Origin: Thermoprotei archaeon ex4572_64
GTDB lineage: Archaea > Thermoproteota > Thermoprotei > Thermoproteales > Thermocladiaceae
Length of the DNA stretch: 7,124 nucleotides
Reading direction: 5' to 3'
Assembly: GCA_002254895.1 (NCBI GenBank)
Contig: NJDF01000044.1
Location: 1-7,124 of the forward strand
The notes under the pieces are model-generated. The model saw only the letters and a program-made list of their open reading frames with translations, was not told where the DNA came from and did not search any database. The first letter of the stretch is position 1; every line of letters begins with the position of its first letter. Shown here piece after piece: positions 1 through 5,129 of the stretch. Both the position numbers and the translations under genes were made by a program.

Positions 1-1
1 A

Positions 2-1312
2 ATACTACTTGCAAGAATAACGAAGACTCCCATTGATGATTTAACGAGAGCTCAAGTATCTAGTTGGATTAGAAATATGCTATATTATGAGCATAGAAGA
101 AGAGGTTGGCTTATTCCTGAGAAAGAAGATATTATTGCTAGTAAAGGTCAAGCAGCAACTAGAGCAATCATTAAGGGTAAGAAGTATCTTGGAGCTATTG
201 TTCTAGATCCAGTACCTGGAATATACCCTAACGTTTATGTTCTCGATTTTGCAAGTCTATACCCATCAATCATTAAGAAGTGGAATCTATCTTACGAAAC
301 CATAAAGTGTCCAGATGAAACTCAAGTAAACAATAAACCAATACCTGACCTACCTCACTGGGTTTGTAGTAATAAGAAAGGACTTACCTCACTCATTATT
401 GGCTTACTGAGAGATATGAGAGTGTACATCTATAAGAAACTTACAAAGACTGCAAGTACTAAGCAGTTAAGAGACTTCTATAACGTTATTCAGAGTGCTT
501 TAAAGGTATTGATAAATGCTTCTTACGGTGTTTTTGGTGCTGAAATCTTCCCACTCTACTGTCCACCACTTGCTGAACTTACAACAGCATTAGGTAGATA
601 CGCTATAAGTATAGCAATTACTAAAGCTATAGAGTTTGGATTAGTACCCATATATGGAGATACTGATAGTCTCTTCATATGGAATCCAAGTGAGGATAAG
701 CTTAAAAAGTTAATTGAGTGGGTTGAGGATAATTTAGGAATTGATATTGATGTAGATAAGGTATACAAGTTTGTAGCTATGAGTGGTAGAAAGAAGAACT
801 ACCTAGGAGTACTACCTGAAGGTGCTATAGATATTAAAGGTATGGTTGGTAAGAAGAGAAATACTCCAGACATTGCTAAGCAAGTATTTCATGAAGTCTT
901 AAAAATAATATCAAGTATTGAAGATATTAGAGATGTAGATAGAGTTATTGAAGATGTGAGAAGCAAAATTAGAGAGTATTGTTTAAAGTTGAAGAAACAC
1001 GAAGTACCACTCAATCTTTTAACCATTAAAGTAACTCTTTCAAAACCACTTGAAGAGTATACAAAAAATAAGCCACAGCACGTTAAAGCTGCCATTCAAT
1101 TAAGACAGCTAGGTGTCAATATTGGTCAAGGAGATATTATAAGCTTCGTAAAGACTAGAACACGTGATGGCGTAAAACCTGTACAACTTGCTAGAATTGA
1201 CGAGATAGATGCTGATAAGTATATAGATTATCTGAAAACTTCTCTTGAACAAGTGCTTGATTCTTTAGGATTATCTTTTGAGAGTATTTTGGGGGCTACA
1301 AAGATAATTTAA
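2..1312 (+). CDS. Family B DNA polymerase (PolB1-like), C-terminal 436 residues, start outside window
   Basis: Replicative-type DNA-directed DNA polymerase. Only the polymerase half is present: the frame is open from the first full codon at base 2, before the first ATG at 77, so the true start and the 3'-5' exonuclease domain lie upstream of the window. Motif A (DFASLYPSII) starts at 245, motif B (KVLINASYG) lies near 500-530, motif C (YGDTDSLF) starts at 653 with both catalytic Asp, and a KKNY motif (the KKxY equivalent) is near 791. The palm and thumb therefore look intact. The stretch WIRNMLYYEHRRRGWLIP just before motif A resembles Sulfolobus PolB1 (Dpo1) as I remember it. The gene ends in TAA 9 bp from the convergent minus-strand gene. 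The family is certain; the PolB1 subtype is inferred from similarity and needs the missing N-terminus. Confidence 0.95.
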   Translation: MLLARITKTPIDDLTRAQVSSWIRNMLYYEHRRRGWLIPEKEDIIASKGQAATRAIIKGKKYLGAIVLDPVPGIYPNVYVLDFASLYPSIIKKWNLSYETIKCPDETQVNNKPIPDLPHWVCSNKKGLTSLIIGLLRDMRVYIYKKLTKTASTKQLRDFYNVIQSALKVLINASYGVFGAEIFPLYCPPLAELTTALGRYAISIAITKAIEFGLVPIYGDTDSLFIWNPSEDKLKKLIEWVEDNLGIDIDVDKVYKFVAMSGRKKNYLGVLPEGAIDIKGMVGKKRNTPDIAKQVFHEVLKIISSIEDIRDVDRVIEDVRSKIREYCLKLKKHEVPLNLLTIKVTLSKPLEEYTKNKPQHVKAAIQLRQLGVNIGQGDIISFVKTRTRDGVKPVQLARIDEIDADKYIDYLKTSLEQVLDSLGLSFESILGATKII

Positions 1313-1321
1313 TTCTACTCT

Positions 1322-1636
1322 TCAAGAATTTCTTGTGTCTTCAGTCCACTTATTACTGTAAGTAATCTCATATACAGGTATTGATGCTTCAGCTTTATCA
1401 CCAACTCTTCTAACGTGACTATATCTTGATAATCTGTCAAGTACATCTCTACTTATGGGTATTCTCAAAGATATTGTATATTGATCTTTAAGTACTATGA
1501 AGTCAGACATCTCTGGATTCCACTCTTCAAGAAGTCTTTTAGCAAGGCCTTTAACAACACTCACGAGCTCACCATTAACTATCTCCTTCTTAACTATCCT
1601 ACCAGACTCCACATAGACTACTGAACATTCACTCAT
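1322..1636 (-). CDS. Small uncharacterised crenarchaeal protein, possibly DUF2286-like
   Basis: A 104-residue soluble protein of unknown function. It has no signal peptide, membrane segment or Cys-rich site; there is a single Cys near the N-terminus. The features resemble what I recall of the crenarchaeal family DUF2286: a basic/acidic N-terminal strand region, an EEWNPEMSDFIVL stretch in the middle (residues 37-49) and SIPVYEITYSNKW near the C-terminus (85-97). That family match is from memory and unconfirmed, and family members may be longer at the C-terminus. The ATG start is supported by AGGGG 8 nt upstream on the minus strand (1650-1645) and by a TATA-like element at 1669-1680. It lies 55 bp downstream of the archaetidyltransferase gene in the same direction, so the two may be co-transcribed, and it converges on polB with a 9-bp gap. 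Confidence 0.75.
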   Translation of the reverse strand: MSECSVVYVESGRIVKKEIVNGELVSVVKGLAKRLLEEWNPEMSDFIVLKDQYTISLRIPISRDVLDRLSRYSHVRRVGDKAEASIPVYEITYSNKWTEDTRNS

Positions 1637-1644
1637 CTTTGAAA

Positions 1645-1650
1645 CCCCTA
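1645..1650 (-). promoter_or_regulatory. Shine-Dalgarno-like AGGGG for the small protein gene at 1636
   Basis: On the minus strand AGGGG is followed by 8 nt (TTTCAAAG) and then the ATG at 1636. This is one of few genes here with a usable ribosome binding site. With a transcription start predicted near 1649 from the upstream TATA-like element, the leader would be only about 13 nt. Confidence 0.4.
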
Positions 1651-1668
1651 GAAAATTAAGCTACAGAA

Positions 1669-1680
1669 GCTTATTTAAGC
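1669..1680 (-). promoter_or_regulatory. Palindromic TATA-like element upstream of the small protein gene
   Basis: GCTTATTTAAGC has perfect 5-bp arms around TT, and on the minus strand it reads CTTAAATAA, a plausible archaeal TATA box. Its centre is about 39 nt from the ATG at 1636, giving a predicted start near 1649. A second short inverted repeat (AAGCT/AGCTT, 1658-1672) overlaps it. It may let the downstream gene be transcribed independently of the archaetidyltransferase gene 55 bp upstream; alternatively it is only AT-rich spacer. Confidence 0.35.
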
Positions 1681-1691
1681 AAATTCACTTA

Positions 1692-2288
1692 TTACTCTCT
1701 CTTCAACCTCTTAATGACTTTTAAAATTCTCTCAATAGCTGTCACGTTAGTTATAATTGCAAAGATTAGTAACATTATGAAGATTAAGAAGTGATTATAA
1801 GTTATGGTAAAGATTATGAGAGTAATTATCAGATATATTATTCGCTCACTCCTCTCAAAAATACCTACACCACTTAAACTTAATTGTAGAGATTCTGCTT
1901 TAGCTCTAACATAACTAGTCATTAGTGAACCCATTAATGAGAAGAGAACTAGTACAAGTATGTTAATGTTAAAGTTTGTAATTATTATGAAGTTAAGTAG
2001 TATTATAAAATCTACATAACGATCAATAGTTGAGTCAAGAAATGATCCAAGTCTAGTAGTTCTGCTTAAACTTCTTGCACAAATACCATCAAGTATGTCT
2101 AAGAAGCCAGCAATAACTACTAATAAGATAACTAATGGTAAGATGTTAAGGCCAAAAAGTATCAGCAATACTGGTGTTGGTAAAGTTGTGATAAGTGATG
2201 ATATGGTTAGTAGGTTTGGATCTTTAGGAAGTACCTTAATTAGTGATGTTAAATTCCTTTCAAATCTAGCTTTAATTCTACTTAGCAT
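1692..2288 (-). CDS. CDP-alcohol phosphatidyltransferase, probable archaetidylinositol phosphate synthase
   Basis: Integral membrane enzyme of the CDP-alcohol phosphotransferase family, 198 residues. It would transfer an alcohol headgroup to CDP-archaeol, releasing CMP, at the cytoplasmic face of the membrane. The signature D-x2-DG-x2-AR-x8-G-x3-D-x3-D is complete: D64, D67-G68, A71-R72, G81, D85 and D89. These Asp residues bind the metal and act in catalysis in this family. About six hydrophobic segments follow the amphipathic basic N-terminus (roughly 28-47, 50-66, 92-106, 108-124, 149-164 and 166-181). The SYVRAKAE and VGIFERSER stretches (125-132 and 141-149) resemble archaetidylinositol phosphate synthases, which use inositol 1-phosphate; glycerol or serine as headgroup cannot be excluded. 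The ATG at 2288 lies about 28 nt from a TATA element shared with the divergent gene, so the transcript is probably leaderless. Confidence 0.9.
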   Translation of the reverse strand: MLSRIKARFERNLTSLIKVLPKDPNLLTISSLITTLPTPVLLILFGLNILPLVILLVVIAGFLDILDGICARSLSRTTRLGSFLDSTIDRYVDFIILLNFIIITNFNINILVLVLFSLMGSLMTSYVRAKAESLQLSLSGVGIFERSERIIYLIITLIIFTITYNHFLIFIMLLIFAIITNVTAIERILKVIKRLKRE

Positions 2289-2312
2289 AATTACACACTT
2301 TTTAAGTAATTC

Positions 2313-2320
2313 TTATATAC
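2313..2320. promoter_or_regulatory. Shared bidirectional TATA box between divergent genes at 2288 (-) and 2341 (+)
   Basis: TTATATAC on the plus strand reads GTATATAA on the minus strand. Its centre is about 24.5 nt from the plus-strand ATG at 2341 and about 28.5 nt from the minus-strand ATG at 2288. Both distances suit archaeal TATA-to-start spacing, so both messages would begin at or next to the start codon. No other good TATA is visible in the 52-bp gap. Confidence 0.6.
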
Positions 2321-2340
2321 TTCTACTTACTAAACTATTA

Positions 2341-2931
2341 ATGCTTAAACCTCTAGATATTGAAGATCTTTCAAGAAATAGATGGGTTGTAATTGAGTGT
2401 ATGACGTATGGTCTAGGACTTACAGGATACTCCATACTTAGTTACTACATCATTAAACATCTTAAAGAGAGATATGAAAGTAAGGTTAGAGAACTTGAAG
2501 AGTTTATTCAGAAAAACTACACCTTAAAGACTAGAGATATTCTTGACTGTAACTCCTTAAGAAGTATTTCTGAAAGAGAGTATATTCGCTGCTTAAGTAT
2601 GGCTAAAGAGTTAAATATTAAGCCAAATGATTGGTATGACAAGTACTATAGCTTACTAGTTATCTCTACTAAGTTAATTTCGTGGAGTGATATAACTAAA
2701 GACATATCTCTAGAGGTAGAGGGAGACTCTTCAATACTTACCTTACTCTACTTATGGTATTGTAATGATGATGAGCTTAACGATGTACTTGATAGTGCAT
2801 ACATGTATCTTTACCAAACCTTTAGCAGAGGTAGAAGAGGTAGTTTAGAGAGTAGTGAAACTATAATTGATGAAGTGAGAAGAGCTATCATTATTGACGA
2901 GGATTGGAAAGTTAGTGTAGTAAGCTTTTAA
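2341..2931 (+). CDS. Unrecognised protein with one N-terminal membrane segment
   Basis: I do not recognise this 196-residue protein. The same frame is open further upstream (from 2095), but that part is antisense to the archaetidyltransferase gene. The ATG at 2341 is chosen because a TATA box lies about 25 nt upstream and it clears the divergent gene. Residues 1-14 are short and charged, and about 15-39 (VVIECMTYGLGLTGYSILSY and onward) form one likely membrane helix. Residues 40-60 are a Lys/Arg/Glu-rich helix that could be coiled. The remaining 140 residues look soluble and helical, with an acidic patch CNDDELNDVLD at 141-151. There are four Cys (20, 70, 84, 141), with no CxxC pair. A tail facing the cytoplasm is likely from the basic residues after the helix. 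It is divergent from a lipid enzyme, which hints at a membrane role but proves nothing. Confidence 0.7.
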   Translation: MLKPLDIEDLSRNRWVVIECMTYGLGLTGYSILSYYIIKHLKERYESKVRELEEFIQKNYTLKTRDILDCNSLRSISEREYIRCLSMAKELNIKPNDWYDKYYSLLVISTKLISWSDITKDISLEVEGDSSILTLLYLWYCNDDELNDVLDSAYMYLYQTFSRGRRGSLESSETIIDEVRRAIIIDEDWKVSVVSF

Positions 2932-3045
2932 AGGTTCTATTAAGAAGTTCAAGTTTCAACTCGACATCTCTAAAATAACAACCCTAATCAACTTCTCTCT
3001 CATTGAGTTCTAGACTTCACCATCTCCATCAAGAATTCGTAATGA

Positions 3046-3116
3046 GCTTAACGTCAATTCTTTAAAAATCTTTGTTAATTTCTATCTGAGTAGAGCGTTA
3101 GTAATTTACGTTAAGT
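3046..3116. repeat. Imperfect inverted repeat upstream of the histone gene
   Basis: The left arm GCTTAACGTCAATT (3046-3059) pairs with the right arm AATTTACGTTAAGT (3103-3116) through 12 Watson-Crick pairs, one G-T pair and one mismatch. The core CTTAACGT/ACGTTAAG is perfect. The 43-nt loop is AT-rich. It could be a fold in a small RNA or two operator half-sites in opposite orientation, but an AT-rich spacer can also give this by chance. Confidence 0.4.
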
Positions 3117-3258
3117 CTTCATGAAGATAAAGGAATGAGAATATACATATAAGAAATATCGTGAAGAACTAAACTACACTAATGGGAAAGAAAGATAGAA
3201 CAGTGTGCTTAATGTTCAAAAACAACACACAAATTCAACAGAGCTTTTGTGATAAAAA

Positions 3259-3268
3259 TTTAAAAATA
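3259..3268 (+). promoter_or_regulatory. TATA box of the histone gene
   Basis: TTTAAAAATA is centred about 31 nt upstream of the histone ATG at 3295, predicting a start near 3289-3291 and a leader of only a few nucleotides. It is too close (about 13 nt) to the in-frame GTG at 3277, which argues against the GTG as start. Confidence 0.6.
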
Positions 3269-3294
3269 ACCTGGTCGTGGAAACTTTCTTGAAT

Positions 3295-3522
3295 ATGCCT
3301 GAACTTCCTCTTGCACCTATAGATAGGATTTTTCATAAAGCTGGTGCTGAGAGAGTTTCTGAAGATGCTATTACGGTTTTAAGAGATATCTTAGAATACA
3401 TAGCTTACGATATTGCTAGTAAAAGTATTGAACTTGCAAAACATGCTGGTAGAAAGACTGTAACAGCTGACGATGTTAAGATGGCTATAAGAATTATGAG
3501 ATGTATACCAGTATCTGTATAG
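3295..3522 (+). CDS. Archaeal histone
   Basis: A 75-residue histone-fold protein that would dimerise and wrap DNA. The ATG at 3295 is chosen over the in-frame GTG at 3277 because it gives the family N-terminus MPELPLAPI and fits the TATA spacing. Residues known to matter in HMfB have counterparts: R11 and R20 (DNA contacts), K54-T55 in the AGRKT loop, H50 and D60 at the dimer-dimer interface, and G17 in AGAERVS. Assembly into tetramers or longer stacks therefore looks possible. Two points are odd. D10 replaces the common Gly before R11, putting an acid next to a DNA-contacting Arg. The C-terminus runs past the usual basic end (RRFKK-like) as [10 protein letters not shown], with Cys70 and hydrophobic residues. 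It is a single gene with its own promoter, followed by a T-run. Confidence 0.95.
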   Translation: MPELPLAPIDRIFHKAGAERVSEDAITVLRDILEYIAYDIASKSIELAKHAGRKTVTADDVKMAIRIMRCIPVSV

Positions 3523-3538
3523 TTTGATGAAAATTACT

Positions 3539-3548
3539 CACTTTTTAG
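3539..3548 (+). terminator. T-rich stretch after the histone gene
   Basis: CACTTTTTAG lies about 20 nt after the histone stop, with a run of five T and no stem-loop. Archaeal termination often occurs at such T-runs. The decarboxylase gene ends at 3560 on the other strand, so this 37-bp gap must end transcription from both sides. Confidence 0.3.
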
Positions 3549-3559
3549 TAAATTCTTCT

Positions 3560-3964
3560 CTAAAGATTGAAGAGTATGCAAGATCTGTCTATAAAGTTCT
3601 TTGTATATCTTTCAGGTTTAAGATTTGAAACTATATAATCGAAAGCTCTCTCAGGATCACTATACTTGCCGCAAGTATATACGTCAAGTGTTGCAAATTT
3701 ATATTTTGGCCATGTGTGTAGTGATATGTGACTTTCAAGAACTAGTGCAATAATGCTTATACCTTCACTATCATTACCTACAAATCTCCAGGACCTAATT
3801 TCTACAAGATGCATATTTGCAATTTTTGAAGCATTAATGATTAAATTCTTAAGGTACTCTTCATTACTTAAAAGTTCTTCATTAACACCGTATAGATTAC
3901 CTAGTACGTGTTTACCGTAGACTCCCTTATCCTCATCTAGATATTTAATTAATGTCTTCTCAAT
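3560..3964 (-). CDS. speH: Pyruvoyl-dependent S-adenosylmethionine (or arginine) decarboxylase proenzyme
   Basis: Polyamine biosynthesis proenzyme that cleaves itself to form a catalytic pyruvoyl group, decarboxylating AdoMet or, in the crenarchaeal paralogue, arginine. Numbered from the proposed start at 3964 (134 residues), the active site is in ESHISLHTWPK: E77/S78 is the cleavage site, S78 becomes pyruvoyl, and H83 and C98 (DVYTCG) have the same spacing as Ser63, His68 and Cys83 of the Thermotoga enzyme. K87 stands where Glu is usual in HTWPE. The first ATG in frame (3814, residue 51) would delete the conserved GKHV...LYG region. The frame is open upstream to a stop at 3989-3991, but that stretch has no ATG, GTG or TTG. 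I propose ATT at 3964, preceded 6 nt away by GGGAT. ANMHLVEI and the length of 134 recall Sulfolobus ArgDC, so substrate is undecided. No spermidine synthase is adjacent. Confidence 0.85.
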   Translation of the reverse strand: MEKTLIKYLDEDKGVYGKHVLGNLYGVNEELLSNEEYLKNLIINASKIANMHLVEIRSWRFVGNDSEGISIIALVLESHISLHTWPKYKFATLDVYTCGKYSDPERAFDYIVSNLKPERYTKNFIDRSCILFNL

Positions 3965-3999
3965 GATTGGATCCCTGAATGAAGTGGCTTAATGTTTGT

Positions 4000-4009
4000 A
4001 TTTATAAAA
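4000..4009. promoter_or_regulatory. Shared TATA region between the decarboxylase (-) and methyltransferase (+) genes
   Basis: ATTTATAAAA reads TTTATAAAT on the minus strand. In the plus direction its centre is about 29 nt before the methyltransferase ATG at 4034, so that message is nearly leaderless. In the minus direction it predicts a start near 3978, giving the decarboxylase a leader of about 14 nt that contains the GGGAT sequence before the proposed start codon. Confidence 0.55.
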
Positions 4010-4033
4010 ATTACTCCATTATCTATATAGTCT

Positions 4034-4504
4034 ATGTCTCTCTCTTCCACTATACCTTACGTACCTACACCTAAAGATGTTGTATTTAAAATGCTTAAAC
4101 TTGCTGAAGTTAAGACTGATGAAGTTGTTATAGATGCTGGTGCTGGTGATTGTAGAGTAGTAGTTATTGCTGTACTACACTTTAAAGCTATTGGTATTGG
4201 TATTGAGAAGAATCCAGTACTTGTTAAGGAGTGCTTAAAACTATTTGAGAAGTATAGATTAAGAGGTAGAGCATACATTGTTTATGGAGATTTACTTGAA
4301 TTTAACTACTCAATAGCAGATGTAGTGACTCTATATCTCGGTACAGAAATGAATGAGAAGCTTAGACCAAAGCTTGAACGTGAACTTAAGCCAGGAACTA
4401 GAGTTGTTAGTCATGACTTTGAAGTGCCGGGATGGAGTCCTGAAAAGGTTGTTGAAATTGAGGGGCCATTGAGAAGGCACAAGATATATCTATACTATAG
4501 GTAG
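4034..4504 (+). CDS. SAM-dependent methyltransferase, probable protein lysine methyltransferase (aKMT4-like)
   Basis: A seven-beta-strand (Rossmann) methyltransferase of 156 residues. It closely resembles Sulfolobus islandicus aKMT4 as I remember it, an enzyme of broad specificity that methylates lysines of chromatin proteins such as Cren7 and Sul7. Shared marks are YVPTPKDVV at the N-terminus (9-17), motif I VIDAGAGDCR (32-41), the ribose-binding acid E58 in GIEKN, D86 in VYGDLLEF, the run NEKLRPKLERELKPGTRVVS (107-126) and a closing HDFEVPGW (127-134). Motif I ends in Cys40 where Gly is normal. There are no membrane segments and no separate substrate domain. The start ATG fits the TATA at 4000-4009. 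The histone gene lies about 500 bp upstream with the decarboxylase between. The gene overlaps the XPF-like gene tail-to-tail by 10 bp. Fold certain; substrate inferred. Confidence 0.88.
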   Translation: MSLSSTIPYVPTPKDVVFKMLKLAEVKTDEVVIDAGAGDCRVVVIAVLHFKAIGIGIEKNPVLVKECLKLFEKYRLRGRAYIVYGDLLEFNYSIADVVTLYLGTEMNEKLRPKLERELKPGTRVVSHDFEVPGWSPEKVVEIEGPLRRHKIYLYYR

Positions 4505-5118
4505 TCATAGATACCTCCACGCTTAACTCCTCTAGACTTACTGTCAACTTCTTGTTCGTCAGTACTTTTAAGTAATTCATCAATTGATAATTTCTGTTCT
4601 TCACTTTCTTTTTCAGTAAATTTTGTAAATAGTATTTTCTTAATAAGTGCTACAGTACTTTCTGAAATATTATCTATCTTTCTACTCCATAAATTGACAC
4701 TACTAAGTGCTTGAAGAGGTGTTTCAAAGATTGTGAGAATTTTCTCAGCTCTTTTAGAGCCAATTCCAGGAAGTGATGATAAGAATCTTATCTGTAATTC
4801 CTTAATTGATAAGGACTTTCTAACCATGCTTAACTTAACGTTATTCTTACCTTTCTCTTTCTCTAACTTGGCAAGTGAGTATATGGTGTAGGCTGTACTC
4901 TCTTCACTACTTGTAAATACTACATTAACATCAGCATCTATTAAACTAGTTAATGCACCAATAATGGCGTGATGATGAATATTTCTTCTACTTGCAGCTT
5001 TCCACAAGTTTCCCTCAATAATTATGATAGGTTTCTTAAAATTCTTCTTCAAGTTTATAGCTTGATTAAAGAGTCTACCATCAATTATGGAGTTTATGTT
5101 CTTAAAAATACAGATCAT
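4495..5118 (-). CDS. XPF/Mus81-family protein lacking the catalytic nuclease N-terminus
   Basis: A 207-residue homologue of the short crenarchaeal XPF endonuclease, which with PCNA cuts branched DNA and 3' flaps. The later part of the nuclease fold is clear: INSIIDGRLFNQA (8-20), KPIIIIEG (29-36), and a helix-strand region 54-83 with VVFTSSEES. A helix-hairpin-helix follows at 115-128 (LPGIGSKRAEKIL). The second hairpin is degenerate: IDNISESTVALIKKIL (148-163) has lost its Gly residues. The last residues RGGIYDYL (200-207) resemble a PCNA-interacting peptide without the leading Gln. The first 50-60 residues of the family, with GDY and the catalytic ERKxxxD, are absent. An in-frame stop lies at 5161-5163, and the space upstream is taken by thrS. 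The ATG at 5118 has AAGGA 6 nt upstream (5129-5125). It may be a non-catalytic DNA/PCNA-binding protein or a decaying gene; the long intact frame favours the former. Confidence 0.82.
   Translation of the reverse strand: MICIFKNINSIIDGRLFNQAINLKKNFKKPIIIIEGNLWKAASRRNIHHHAIIGALTSLIDADVNVVFTSSEESTAYTIYSLAKLEKEKGKNNVKLSMVRKSLSIKELQIRFLSSLPGIGSKRAEKILTIFETPLQALSSVNLWSRKIDNISESTVALIKKILFTKFTEKESEEQKLSIDELLKSTDEQEVDSKSRGVKRGGIYDYL
5102..5110 (+). promoter_or_regulatory. TATA box of thrS, inside the XPF-like coding sequence
   Basis: TTAAAAATA is centred about 24 nt before the GTG start of thrS at 5130, implying a leaderless message. The element lies within codons 3-6 of the divergent XPF-like gene, so the two genes share this DNA for different purposes. 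Confidence 0.5.
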
Positions 5119-5124
5119 GATTAT

Positions 5125-5129
5125 TCCTT
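5125..5129 (-). promoter_or_regulatory. Shine-Dalgarno-like AAGGA of the XPF-like gene
   Basis: On the minus strand AAGGA is followed by 6 nt and the ATG at 5118. It occupies half of the 11-bp gap to thrS and supports ATG 5118 as a used start. A weak TATA-like AGTTAAATT lies at 5158-5166, inside thrS, and would give a leader of about 18 nt. Confidence 0.4.

Larger units (their letters stand above)
2932..3294. other. Long intergenic region upstream of the histone gene
   Basis: About 360 bp with no convincing protein gene on either strand; the longest leading open frame has 36 codons. It holds an imperfect inverted repeat (3046-3059 with 3103-3116), a short palindrome CTTCATGAAG (3117-3126), a TATA-like CATATAAG near 3146-3153, and the histone TATA at 3259-3268. 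No GC-rich segment or T-arm that would suggest a tRNA is seen, and no canonical C/D-box pair. In a window where most gaps are 10-60 bp this is by far the longest empty stretch, so a small RNA or extended regulatory leader is possible. Confidence 0.5.

Noticed and set aside
2193..2255. Two TGATG motifs (2193 and about 2242) resembling C and C' boxes of a C/D sRNA
   Set aside because: There are no CTGA D boxes at suitable spacing, and the site is antisense to conserved archaetidyltransferase codons.
2095..2340. Upstream extension of the plus-strand frame that continues into the gene at 2341
   Set aside because: It is antisense to the conserved catalytic part of the archaetidyltransferase, and the TATA box supports the start at 2341.
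2941..2970. AGTTCAAGTTTCAACTC resembling a tRNA T-arm
   Set aside because: No acceptor, D or anticodon stems around it, and no raised G+C as expected for a tRNA in a thermophile-like archaeon.
3277..3294. GTG start for the histone at 3277
   Set aside because: Only about 13 nt from the TATA centre, and it would add METFLN before the family N-terminus MPELPLAP.
4407..4604. 65-codon minus-strand frame overlapping the ends of the methyltransferase and XPF-like genes
   Set aside because: Shadow of two well-supported coding sequences; it has no motif of its own.
4967..4977. GTGATGATG resembling a C box
   Set aside because: Explained by the antisense of a His-His-His-Ala-rich stretch of the XPF-like gene; there is no D box partner.
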